From the NCBI GenBank assembly GCA_037576195.1, contig CM075101.1:5084001-5148000 (forward strand): DNA of 64,000 nucleotides, read 5' to 3'. The notes beneath the pieces are model-generated. The model saw nothing but the letters and a program-made list of their open reading frames with translations, was not told the origin of the DNA and ran no database searches. The stretch is from Phytoseiulus persimilis. Lineage: Eukaryota; Arthropoda; Arachnida; Mesostigmata; Phytoseiidae. This document shows positions 23,174 through 35,200 of the stretch, one piece after another (position 1 is the stretch's first letter; each line of letters starts with the position of its first letter). Position numbers and translations under genes: made by a program.

Positions 23174-23974
23174 TTGATTGCTGAATTCAGAGAACACAGT
23201 AGGCTTCCTCGCTCGGAGCCGGAACGGCTGCTGGAAACCACGACGAAATTTCCATCAATTGCCGACGGAGATACACAACAGCATCGGATGTTGCTTCCAC
23301 ACGACAGCGAGGGGACACTCTCTCGATTTCGCTGCGCTAGCTGCCTTGCCTTCCTGGTGTTAGTGGCTGCCTTCTCTTTTGTCGTCTGGCGTTGTTGCTG
23401 TTGTCGCCCGCTCTCATTGTGGTTGTGTTGTGAAGGGAATGATGTCACTGATCCTCAACCATTTTTGGCTGCTGTCCCTTTCAGCAGGGAGAGGGACTGC
23501 GCGGCAAAGTTCAAAATGAGTGGCAACTCATGTCTGCGTTGGAACCTCGCGTTCTCGACACGTTTCCAACTCATGTCACGGAAACTGTCCGATTCGAGTG
23601 GTTCTGGAATCCTGGGCTGCCCCGGACAACCGAGACAGATATGGCTCCGTGAAGCTCTTGGCTTCCATGTCGGGAGAGAAGACGAGGGCCCACAGTTCAG
23701 GCCTGGAACAACTCCTTTCAGGGATGAGCTGTGTCTCGCTCCCAACAACGAGATCGGTTGGCTGGCCAACATTCCCGATTCGTCAACAAGGAACATTCCG
23801 CGTGAATCTTCGCTACGAAGCGACCGCCTCTGCGGTTTTACTCGATCCTCTCTATTCGACACTGGCGAAGAAATCAGTCCTTCGAGGAACAGTTCAGCTG
23901 AAGACAGGAATATTTACTTGCTGGCGATGGTCAGCAGCGGTCGTAGGTTCACGTCTCGAACCAGTAATACGTAG
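23174..23974 (+). other. Long open frame upstream of the zinc transporter, coding status doubtful
   Basis: A 266-codon frame starts about 250 nt from, and divergent to, the zinc transporter start. It contains a hydrophobic stretch (CLAFLVLVAAFSFVVW) followed by a Cys-rich run. No domain is recognised, and overlapping open frames exist on both strands (for example 23455-23862 minus), which suggests low stop density rather than selection. It probably overlaps the promoter and 5' untranslated region of the transporter. Confidence 0.2.
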
Positions 23975-26900
23975 CCTCAATTGAGGGTAACCTTATTACC
24001 TTGGATCTCGTTCTCCCGTACACAGACTAACCGGAAACACTCGACTTGGTGACGGAAGTCGGGACGAAGATCACTTACCATCGCTTCGCGAAGATATCCG
24101 TGAGGCAGCCTTTCCGGCGCCGCATCAAGGGACGTCCAGATCTAACCGAGGAGCAGAATGTCTCGCACCACAATTACTTCTCCGAGAGGTTTCGGGACCA
24201 ACAATGTTCGCTTCCCGAGATCATAGAGGTCCGATCTCAGATGAAACATCTCCAGTTACATAGAGTTGACCATGGACAGCGGAACTGCCACACCGTCGAC
24301 CCCCTTTGCTTGAACGTAACTCGGTTTGCGTTGACGTGCGCGAAGTAACATAGTAGGGTCGTAGGTTAGCACTCGATACAGATCATATGGTCTTGAGGCG
24401 TCCTGTAGCGTTGCTTGGAACTCTCTCCCTGCTAAAGTGAGAGACCTATCTCAAGGCCGGAGTGGCCACGGGCCAGAACGCCGCTATAGAATGCACCCGA
24501 CATCAAAGTCTGGCACAGGTGACCGGCGACCGCCGCCCCCGAGCGCGGCTAGCGCAATATGTCGAATGGACGCTGCGCTCGGGCGGTTCCCGAGAGCTTC
24601 CTGCAGCCGTTCCCCTCTCCGAATGAGGTTCTGCCCGAAGAATATCCATGTGAATCCCAGCCTGGAGGTGTCATCGGGAAACACCGCCAGGGGAGAAATT
24701 GCTTTGACGTGAAAATCGGTCAGAGATCCGGTTCACGTCCTCCACTACGAGCCAATCAGAAATCTCCGCTTGCAGTGAACGGGAGGGATGTGCCGCCGCG
24801 CTCCTCGAATCCGAACATGGTGTCTCCTAGACACTGACGCATGTGCCCTCGGGGACAGGAAAGACAGACTTCGGCAATATCACTCAGAATTGAAGAATCT
24901 CTTGATGCAGCGGCTCCTTCAAACCTCTCGGAATTTCGACTTTATAATTTGCAGTGAGTGCAATTCATCGCTCTGGAGGACTGATCGTGGTAACGTCGAT
25001 TCACGGATCATCACAGAGAAAAACTGCGCATCGAACGTTTACAATGTTTCATTTATTTTCATATTTAATATCGGAATCGAGATATCCATCGACAATATCA
25101 TTGATAATACTCTTCTATTTTTATCGGAATAAATCATGAGGAATGATATCCTTCGTATTCAATTATGTGATGATGGCTCTGGAATAATGGCACATATGAT
25201 ATGAAGGCGTTATCATACACGGCTTTCGCTATTATTATTGTGAGAATGGATTCTTCTCGTTATTTCGGACTCTCACTTCCCAAACTTCAATGTGAATGAA
25301 GCCTTTTTCGGTTCTGACTCTGTAGCTCGGGACTCGTTACCACCTTTCAGTCCCATGTTCTGCATCCCTTCTTGAACAACCACAAACGTTTGGAATAGTC
25401 CTCAATCAGGTTCCCTCTATAGATAGATCCAAGCGTCAAGGCAATGCTGTGTTCATATGGTTAGTTTCGCGGCAATCTCTGAGCACAGTAACCCGCAAAT
25501 TCGTTTGAGAGATTCTATTCTTTCATACATCTCGTACACAAGGAAATGTGTAACTAAATGGAAATCAATCATTGAAACAGGAGTCAGGAGTCGATATTAA
25601 CAAAGTGGTTTCTCAACTCCGGCCCGGGGAGCTCTCGGAGTTGTGAAGATCGATGCTAGAATTTCTTGTCTGATTTTGGTAGCCTCTTGCGAAAAAGATG
25701 GTGGATGGAAGTGCGCTCCAATAGAAGACCAAATTGGAAGTCGGCAGTGATCGATGCATTGGAGTTCAAAAAACCAAGAAATTGTTGCCTCGGAATTCTA
25801 TCTGTGTTCACATGTTCCCAAACTAACTCAGGGGGATGCAAAAGTTCCTTCCGATTAGGGAATCCAAGATTCTGTCGTCGGATCAGCTACGGCGGAAGAA
25901 TTAAACACTGAACTGCCTGACAGGATGGAGTGTTTGCTCAGGCCCAGTTCGTCGTTTCTGTTCGGTACGCCCTGATATCAGAATCAGACAAGAGTTCGCA
26001 TGACTCACTAATTGCACCGTTGTAAATGAATGGGCGCGCAGACTCACTCACACAGGAAACCAACGTAGCGATACACATGTGATGAAGATACTCAATATCA
26101 CAGACATATTATGGTATCATGTTTTAAAATATACTGTTTTTACCGTAGCCGTATTCATCGCTTTCCAATAGACCTGCTGCATGGATAGAGGGGAAGAGTA
26201 TATTGAGAAGCGGATAGATTCTGCGCAGAGGTTCTACATTTGCCTGACGGAAAGTCTGCTTCCATCTTCGAGGTCCCATCCGATTCGAGCCTGGATTACG
26301 GTTGTTCCGTGTCTGATTGATCCGCCTGCTTTGCACAGGAAACAAGCAATATTCTCCAGGAGTGAGGCAAGGTCTGAAAGCCCAGCATAGGGTTCGAACC
26401 AATAGCCTTCCGCGTTTCAAAGACAGGTTTGCTGGATCGAATATTCCAACAAAGAAATTTCTTGCACTAAATGATCAGATGTCATGTACTGCAGTGCAAC
26501 AGCCTCACTAAAGCCTCAATGATGAGCTGCAATCGCACGTTGATTCAATGGATTCGGGTGTTTTTCTCTCTTATAGCATCCCGTTCAAACTATAGGCTCC
26601 CAGGCTTCCTCAGGGATTGATGGATCTGATCTCACGCGGCCGCGCTCGGGGCTCAAGTTTGAAGCCAAATCTCAGGTTTTGAATCATGATTGACTACTCG
26701 CTCTCTTTTCTTGCTGTTGTGAGCTTTGGGTTCTATCTGGAGAGCCGTCGGTTTGCAGGTTCGCTGAGACCTCAGACTTCATATCGGAAGCGTGGATCGG
26801 ATACTATCTCGCTAGGATTCCTTCTAGACTCTTATGTGGATTTCGATCTGATCAAGCAGTCGACTCCTTGGAATGAAGCCCCCTTCGTCGGCTCGGCATA

Positions 26901-28883
26901 GCTCCCCATTCGAGGCCATAATGAGAGCTTCGTTCAGAATATTTCTGTGACAACTAACCAGATTTTCGGTTTCCATAAGATTCGTTGTAGCGCGGTTCAC
27001 GTCGCAATTTGAGAGCATTGCGCTCAGGATATGTTTACCTGCCTCAACAACACTTCTCCACCGCGGCTAAGATCCGCTTGGAGCACACCGGAGATATGTG
27101 ACACTGTCTAGATGAAAAAAGTCTCACGGGCCGCAGAATCCTCCGACGCTCGAACCGTCGACGCGTGTAGAACAGTGATTAATACCAAGACCGTAAATGC
27201 AAGGTGGCATCGTTTGACACGGAACGGTTTGCCTTCGGAATCGTGGGAGTAGGTGTGCAGTCACGTTTTGAGGAAGCTCTGCCACCCGCGTGACGTATCA
27301 TTCGACATCTCTATTATATTTAGTCGAAGCTTGCGATAACATTAGGATGCGATAAGGTATACTCTGCTGCCGAGGTGTTGTGTGCTCTGTACAAACAACC
27401 GAGTCCGATCAAACCGAAATAGGGCACCCGAGGCAAAGTTCGATGTCGAGGTCGGTTATGCGTAAAAGGATGTTGGAGAATCGGCGTCATGCAAAGCTAA
27501 AACTGCTTGCTGGCTTGTTGCTCATCCGCTAGCCAGGTTGTTTCGGGAGGAGTTATCTTCGCGTTGTCCGGGATGAATTTGGAGTGGCTGAGCTTTGTGT
27601 AGGTCAGTAATCGCTCGGCCCTGGACAAGCTGTGGGTGTTCGGTTGGGAATCGAGGTTTCCGCTGACAGATCGCAAGGTCGGTTTAGATTGGAGACCGAC
27701 CGACGTCGTCACAGCCTATATCTGTTGTGCGCATGGATGCGGGCGACCAGTTTCCTGCGCCTGAGCGGTCTGCACAGGTCAGGACAACGGAGAGGTCTTC
27801 GGCGATGGCAACACAGGGGTACCATATGTCATTTCGGGAAGCTCCAGCACGGTACCGACCAGTTTTGGTCCGCAAGCCGCAAAGTCGTTACTCGTGCTCT
27901 TCACTCGTGCGCCAACTGTTCAACAACCGTCTGTATGTATGTATGTGTGTTTATCATTTTTTGTAATAGTCGTAATCCTTGCTTACATCTCATCTCAACT
28001 CCAGGCACCACCGTCGGTCTCCCGTCGATAGCGACATCATTCTCATCATCACCTCCATCGTTTTCCCACGATAGATGAACAAGCTACCCACACATTCGCA
28101 AGCTCGCACGCAAAACCACATCCAAAGAATCACATAGTCTCATCACCCTTTCCTCGTTTCAGAGGCGGTTAGAATGCTTCTCGATCCTCACACATCCTCT
28201 TCCCGGAAAGTATAGGGATGAATATCAGTATCTTTCAGCCTATGGCTCAGCCGCCGCACCCAGCTCCTTCTGCAGCAACTAGTTCTTGCTCCTCCATGGC
28301 TTTTTTAGTTGTTCGTCGACGCCTAACTTAGCAACAAGTGTCGTCAGAGCACGAAGCCCCGAATAATTAACCACACGGGCGCTCCAACCGAAGGCGAACA
28401 GCTACCTACAACATATTAACCTCAACGAAAGTCAACTTTAGATAACAATGACTCACTAGTTTTCTCGATCAGCTTCACCGGATTTCGCTATTGGTGGGAC
28501 AAGTCAGAGTAGTATCCTGCTCAAGATACCCAAATTCTGCCACTATTATCCCGCAATCTGCCAGAGAATCACCGGAATATATCAAGAGCGCCGGCACACA
28601 GGGTGCGCAAAATGCCAAGTTACTCTGAGCATCTGTCCGAAATTTAGTGGGAGGTCATCTTGTTTTCTCGTTCGGCCATGCTTATCGCAGTGTTTTGAAC
28701 TGGCGCCATTTCGGTTCAGATTGCCCGTTGTCGGGATCGGCGATCGAGCCTGCGGTAGTCGGAAATTGATGCGTCAGGATCTCTGTCCCCCCATATTCAC
28801 ACCACTTGGCCGTGTGCAGAGTGTTTGACGCCGTGGTCAGGGACATTACCTCCGAACGTAGTCCGAATTTTAGAAAAGATCGC
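23975..28883. other. Non-coding region downstream of the SLC7A14-like gene
   Basis: No gene is supported. An AT-rich patch at 25020-25140 carries AATAAA on both strands (plus near 25127; minus near 25053). A short GTAT/GT tract lies at 27935-27955. A minus-strand open frame at 27497-27712 looks protein-like but has no start, partner exon or domain. The 3' untranslated region of the SLC7A14-like gene must lie in the upper part, but no canonical poly(A) signal was found near the stop. Confidence 0.5.
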
Positions 28884-29236
28884 CTAATCGAAAGTTGTCC
28901 AACCGGTTTTTTCTCTTGAGGCAGCCCTCTGAACTGTAGTCGTAACGACCGTCCCGTTCCCGGTGGCGCTGGTAACTGCCTCAGTCAGGCTGGTAGTGAT
29001 ATTGGTATTCATGTTGAGGAACGGATTCGTGAGGGGATTCATGACTGGGGATCCAGGCTGGATTGTTGGCTTCGGAGGACGAGGAGGGACAGGCGCGGAG
29101 GTTCCTGATTTTGGCTTGTTGGAAACGGAGCCAATTCCCCTTCCCATTTGTGTTGGCACTTTCAGTTCGATTCGCTCTTCACAGCCAGGTTCCAGATTGC
29201 TCTCCTTTATTCCGTACCCGAAGTACATGAACATGC
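28884..29236 (-). CDS. SLC7A14: SLC7A14-like exon 11 with stop
   Basis: Residues 658-774: [10 protein letters not shown] ends the last membrane segment. The cytosolic tail contains a proline-rich PVPPRPPKP motif and a Thr/Asn-rich stretch. The acceptor is CGTTACAG and the stop is at 28884. Confidence 0.95.
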
Positions 29237-32200
29237 CTGTAACGGATCGTTGTTCACGGTTACTTGAAGTCGAGGAATGTTCTCAAGGACAGGGCTCTAC
29301 TCAGGCTGCGAGGCAGTCAACGATCCAAACTCTGTGCCGGGAGAGTGTGACCGAGGGGTTCGAGCTCCAGAGTGGGGACTCTTTCATTCATTCCATGATC
29401 ATCAACTAACCGAAAGTCATCCAGACCACGAATCGGATCAACGTGAGGTATGAAAGCTTCAGAATGAGATAAATGTTCACAGTGATTGCGATCGCGGGCA
29501 CTATCGGAACCGCTGGAGCCTTGAATTTCAGGTCACATCTGCAAAGAATGCCCTGGTGAGAGATGATCCCGGTGGCGTCATTCAGGTTGAACGACGCTTG
29601 AATCGGAGGTTGCGGCGACGTATTATGTTTCGACGGACCATGTCAAGTTGATCGTGTGCCGGACGGCACACGATATTCTGCGCCGAGGCCGTATGGTTAT
29701 GACGGCGCATGAGCACGTGCGTACGGGAGCGATTGGACACGTAGGTGCCTTGCTATCGAATGCATCTTACTTGGCCTGAGGCTGTTTCCCAATCAGAAAG
29801 ACGGTGACGACGATGCCAACGAGGCATCCGAGGCTTATCAGTGTCAGAACTACGGAGCCTTCGCCGAGTGCTTCCTGGCCTCTCACGGCCACGAGGTCGA
29901 AGAGCAGAGCGAAACCGTAGAGAGCCCCAGTCAGACGGATGACGTGGGTTCCGGTGGAGTCGGTCGCTGGACCAGGATTCTGCATCAAGAACGGAAACAT
30001 GTAACCAATTTGACGTCGTTTCAAATCCCAGTAGGACGGCTGTTGGAAGAGGTCTTCTTCTTCCTCGAGCGACTCCTCCTGCATGGAGCCGTATAGGTCC
30101 TGTCGGTTCTTCCATTGGGCTGCCACTCCTGAAACAAGCGTCGCTTGCATTATTCAGCATGTTGTGTTTTGTCCGATGCAGGGGAGAGGTGGGGGGGGGG
30201 GGTGCTTGTCGGCCGTCTGTGTTCCTGTTTTGTTAGCGAGCAAGCCCGTCCCTCGCCACCGGACATACGTCGTCACGGTCGTTCCGAGCCCGGGCTTCGC
30301 TGTGCTCACCTGGAAAGCGGTGTCCCATCCCCATGCCTGTGAATCCATCTTCGTCGTCGCTGTCTGGACTCATGACTCGATTCGAGCGCTTCATTGTGAC
30401 AATCGTATTGTTGATGAATGGATTAGCGCTCATGGGCTGGCCCACGGGCTTCGGATATTCCCGCGTCGGCGTGGCGCAAGCCGATCTGACAGATTCAGGC
30501 AACATGTCCACGACGGTCTTGTTGCCGGGCTGATAGCGCAACAGTAGCACGCACGTCGAAACCAGGGTGTAGGCCATCAGCGTTCCTGGAATTATCCTGT
30601 TGGTGAGCACGGTTGTGACAAGCATGATCAGCGCCCACTCCCGAGGACACGTCAACGATTCGCAACTTCCCCCTCCGCTGGGGATTCCTCCGAAATCACT
30701 CGGTGTGCGCGACGGAGCGAATGTTTTGGTACTTCATCAAGCCCCATGTGCTTAGCGCGGGATCGCGACGAACCGCAAAAAGAGTGCTGCGCAATCGAGC
30801 GTGAGCCGCTTCACCCGGAGATTGGGCGGCCCAATCAACAAACGCTGTGGAAACAGACTGAGAGGCTTGACAGCAGGTAGAAAGCAGGCGAGTCACTCAC
30901 CGATTGACATCATTTCGACGAGAACGTCGAGTCCCATAATTGTGGCAACAAAAGCCGTCGCGCCGCCGAGCATTACGGTTGCCATGGCGGGAGTCTCCGT
31001 AATAGGCCACACTTTCGAGAGAGCTCTGTGATGTAAGAACTCTCATCACTGATTTGTCGCATCCGTTCAACAACAACGGCAAGATTCACTCAACTCCCAG
31101 ATTGACGGAGGATTGTTCACGATCGCGACTCACCTGAAAATGAGGCCGTCCTTCGCCATCGCGTACACCACGCGAGGCATTGGGAACATCGAGCCGAACA
31201 TGGACACAACCAAGCCGGCCAACGCTCCGATCGCAACAATATATTGGCAGCCAGGTGAGCCTCGGTGAGCAAACATATCGACAAGACCGGCGCCACGATC
31301 TACCTCATAGTAAGGCACAACCAAAGTGACCTGTGAATAATTGACTTTATTCATCAGCTGCATTGAGGTTGCCGTCGCGTCTTCATCCTGAGAGACCATC
31401 GAGAGAAATCTGACGTGCATCATAATTCATCATTTATTCGGTCCCCGCCAGACTCAAGTCTTCTCCCTCCCTACGGGAATCGGGTTGTTGAACGAATTCC
31501 GGGCCGCTCCGGTCTGGGATTCCGGAGGCTTGGGTTACATGATTTTTGAGAGAGAAATAAGAAAAACGAACACAGACGTGAGGCCAATTCGACGATCCTT
31601 GAGGTCAAACCCGGGAAGGTCTGGCATTGATGAATGATATCAATGATCGGGCAGCGCTGCCCGATCACGTCCGCTGGTGCTCTCTATTACGTTTCAGCTT
31701 CCAAAGTTAATATTTGTCATCACAAACCCTCGGCCCGACCCCCGCAACCGACAAGTCTGGAGACGAGTGCTGGCGATGATGGGCAGCTCGAGCCGGAGCG
31801 TCGTGGTTCGGTCAAGAGTTCGTTTACTACTTACGACGACGCTCGACGTGATGTAGGCTGTGAGTACGATAATGAGGCTCCACGTGATGGCCTTTGGTAT
31901 GTCTCTCGTGGGGTTCTCGGCCTCCTCCCCCGTCGTGGCGATGATATCGAACCCGATGAAGGCGTAGAAACAGGTTGCCGCTCCAGACAATACCCCCGAC
32001 CAGCCGAATGGTAGGAAGCCTCCTGAAAGTTGGATGGTTGGAGAGCAATCCACCCTCAGAAGCCTGGAACTCCACTGGCTCTGCCGCCACGCGAGCCTAC
32101 GTGGCGCCTACAAACCTTCCTTGTTCCAGTTGCTAAAGTCTATGAAGAACGGGGACGCGAACATTATGAAACACCACACAACGAAGTTAACAACATTCAG

Positions 32201-35200
32201 GAAGTTGTTGAAAGCGAGACTTTTCTTCACTCCGGCGACCATCAGAGCAGTCATCAAGCACGTGATCAGGCCCGCCAAGAAATCTGGAGTGTGACCTGCA
32301 ATCGAGAGAGGGAGCGATGAAGTCCAGCGCGGGTATCGCCGCGACGGAAACAGCCGCTAGCCAATTAACGCCTGCAGAATAGTAGCGTGAGTGTTTTTCG
32401 TTTAGCGCCGTAATTACTGTGCTCACCTATGAAGGTTCCGAACGAATCCCTTATCGAGTTGTGTATGGCTCCCCCGAACATTGCGTTCAAACACGCGCTA
32501 ATGGCACAAGCACCCGCCGCAGAGCCAATCAGGTATTCCAGAATCATGTTCCAACCAACAACGAACGCCACGAATTCACCCACTGTTACGTAGCTGTACA
32601 TGTATGCGGACCCCGAAGTGTTGGGAACGCGCACGCCGAACTCCGCATAGCAAACGCCTGGAAAATAAGCCAGTCCATAAGTTTTCTTCTTCTCTCGATT
32701 ATTCGGGGGGTAGGCTTGCAGCCCCGACAAATTGCCGCTTGCAGAGCGGCGGTTTTGCAAAGTAGTCACGCGAAAACGCTTCGATGTCTTCCGGGCCACC
32801 TCTCGGAGCCATGCAACATGATACAAGAGCGGGGCGCTGTGAAACACCGAACGTGAACGCACTCCTTTTCCGGAACGGCGCCAAGCTAAGGAGCGACACA
32901 GAATTCCAGTTCAAAGAACTGAATGAGATTTCTTGCCCGGAACCGTCTGGACCCTCTGCTACACGAACTCATAGTCTTATCGAACTGCAGTTGCGCTCGA
33001 ATCGCGATCGTCCTCACATTCCGCCGCAAGTTTTCTGCAAGCTCGAAGTTTCCGAGGAACACGATGCGCAGCAGCCATCGAGAGTGGTTGTTCCCTTGGC
33101 CCAGTCATCGAAGTTCCCTCCGACGCCACTCGCTGGTGCGCGCGGAATATCGAGGAGGAGTTCAACTTTGTCCCGGAGTTTCTCCAGCTGGGACCTCGGT
33201 GGACGCAGGCGGACGATGATAGTGTTCGCGACTGCACGTGATAGTTTTCAATGCAGAAGCATATCTGAACTCTCTGGCACAGCGTAGGCGCCAACTCGAG
33301 CCGCCCCGGTAGCTGACAAGGCTTTGCTGGAGCTCAGTGCGAGTTTTCGCTGCGGCGCTCGCACGAAATGCTCCTCATTTTCTCCCCAGTTACGAATGGA
33401 ATCGGCCCCATCTCATTGGAAACGGGGGACGGGGAGCGGAGTGCAAAATATCTGGCTTCCTCAATCAGAACGTACATATATTTATACGGGAGATCCGAAT
33501 GATCCCCGCTACGGCCGTTATAAGAAATTCTTCTCGTCGTCTCCCTTTAGAATCTTACGAGCAAGCCAATCGGCGCGGAGAGCCTCTATTTCATCGCGAA
33601 ATGTGCCGCCTGCCCTAATCCATAGGCCGAGATGACGAATAATTTTCGAAGATCCGCGTTCTCCGCTTCTCGGGAAAATGGAAATCCTCGGATGGAAGGC
33701 ACGAAACTCAGTCTCAGGGCGGAGCGGGGTGAGGGAGATCCTGGCACTACGCCGGAAACTCGTTGTTGCAGAACAACGTCACGAGGGGGGCAGATGACGC
33801 GAGAACAAAAAACACGGTTCAAGGTAGGACGGCGACGGGAAACGCCGCAGGCGGATTTTCGCAACTATAGTTGGAACTCGTGTCTCGAAGCAGCAATCCC
33901 TCTCTTGTGAGTTGTGGAGCATATGTGCCGCATCGACGAACGTAACAGCTGGGAACACGACCACGGAAGATCGATGATGATGCACTCTGACTGACAGCTC
34001 GATGAACGCCTCCCACTGCACCGCTGACGATGCCGTTATCACTTATTGAGAGCGTAGGCCAGGTGGGAGCCTTATTTCAACAATCATGCGAGACTGGATC
34101 TTTTGCTCGTAGCAGCCGTGAACATACATGAGTTCGCTCGCACAGCTGTATCGAACATCTCTGAAACCCGTCTATCGACCGAGTGTTCAGTGACCTAATC
34201 AGCGGCTCTATTGTAATACGCCGGTTCTATTTTTTGCCGGGATCGATGAAACGAATTGCTCATAGGAGCGGCTCTCCACGAGCAACCAAGCGAACCACGA
34301 GTTCAGCCCCCGGTTAAATCTCTATCATAAGATCCAAGCGGGCTAGCTGAATAACAGGAGTCGAAGCCGGCGCCGCGGCGTTATGATTCGAAAATTTGAT
34401 CATGGTTTATTCTTTGGTAGAAACTTCGCGCGTGACTTCGATCGGCTGAATTCCAGCGTGGGAACTTTCCGACCTCGATTGCAGGTGAGTTCGCTCGGCT
34501 CAAGGAATTCCAACAAAACGTGTTTGCTTCTGTCTTCCATCCGAATCGACAAACCCGGAAATTCGGTTCATCAAGAACCCTTCAGATAGCGAACCCACGA
34601 GATAACCCCGAATCGCAGCGCAAAGACCCGAATGGAAGAAAAAGGTTCGTTTTTCGAATTCCAGGGTGGTCACGAACTCCGTTTAGGTCCAGAGGCGGCA
34701 CCATAGGAATCACGAAAGACCTCTTCGATTGCACGGACGTGGATGTCGATTCGGTAGCTCGTGGCGGAGGGGCACGAGGACCAAAGCGATCTGTCTCCAT
34801 CAACCAACAAAAGGCCTGAAGGAAACGTTGGTCGGTCATATTTCTCCGACAGAGCGTTCTAGGAAGCTTGACAAGGATTCAAGTCCCAGAGCGGTGATAG
34901 TCAAGGAGAGAACAGTACAAGCTCAAGTGGAACCCAGGAACTTCCCGCGTGTATCCCGCGCCCCAGGTGCCCGGGGGGAACGCTGTGTTTGAAGTAAAAT
35001 CTTGAGGCGACTCCCTTAGCCCCAACGGCCGAAGGCGAGTCGTTCGCGGGAGGGGGCGGACCTTTAGCGGCCATCGCTGATCGAGCTTACGCAAGCATCA
35101 GGAAAAGGAAGTCGTGACCCAGTGTTTGACTCGGTGACAAAAGTCGGGAAGCCCGAGCTAACGCGAGCGGGGGTCCACGTTGTGTCCCTCGTTGGTTGAA

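Noticed and set aside
26385-26410. GGTTCGAACC, resembling a tRNA B box (minus strand)
   Set aside because: No matching A box, no T-stem pairing and no acceptor stem around it; the similar motif near 35950 fails in the same way.
32296-32374. Alternative extension of transporter exon 4 from the acceptor TTCTGCAG
   Set aside because: It reads openly (VNWLAAVSV...) but puts the conserved downstream segment out of frame; the acceptor before 32295 keeps phase.
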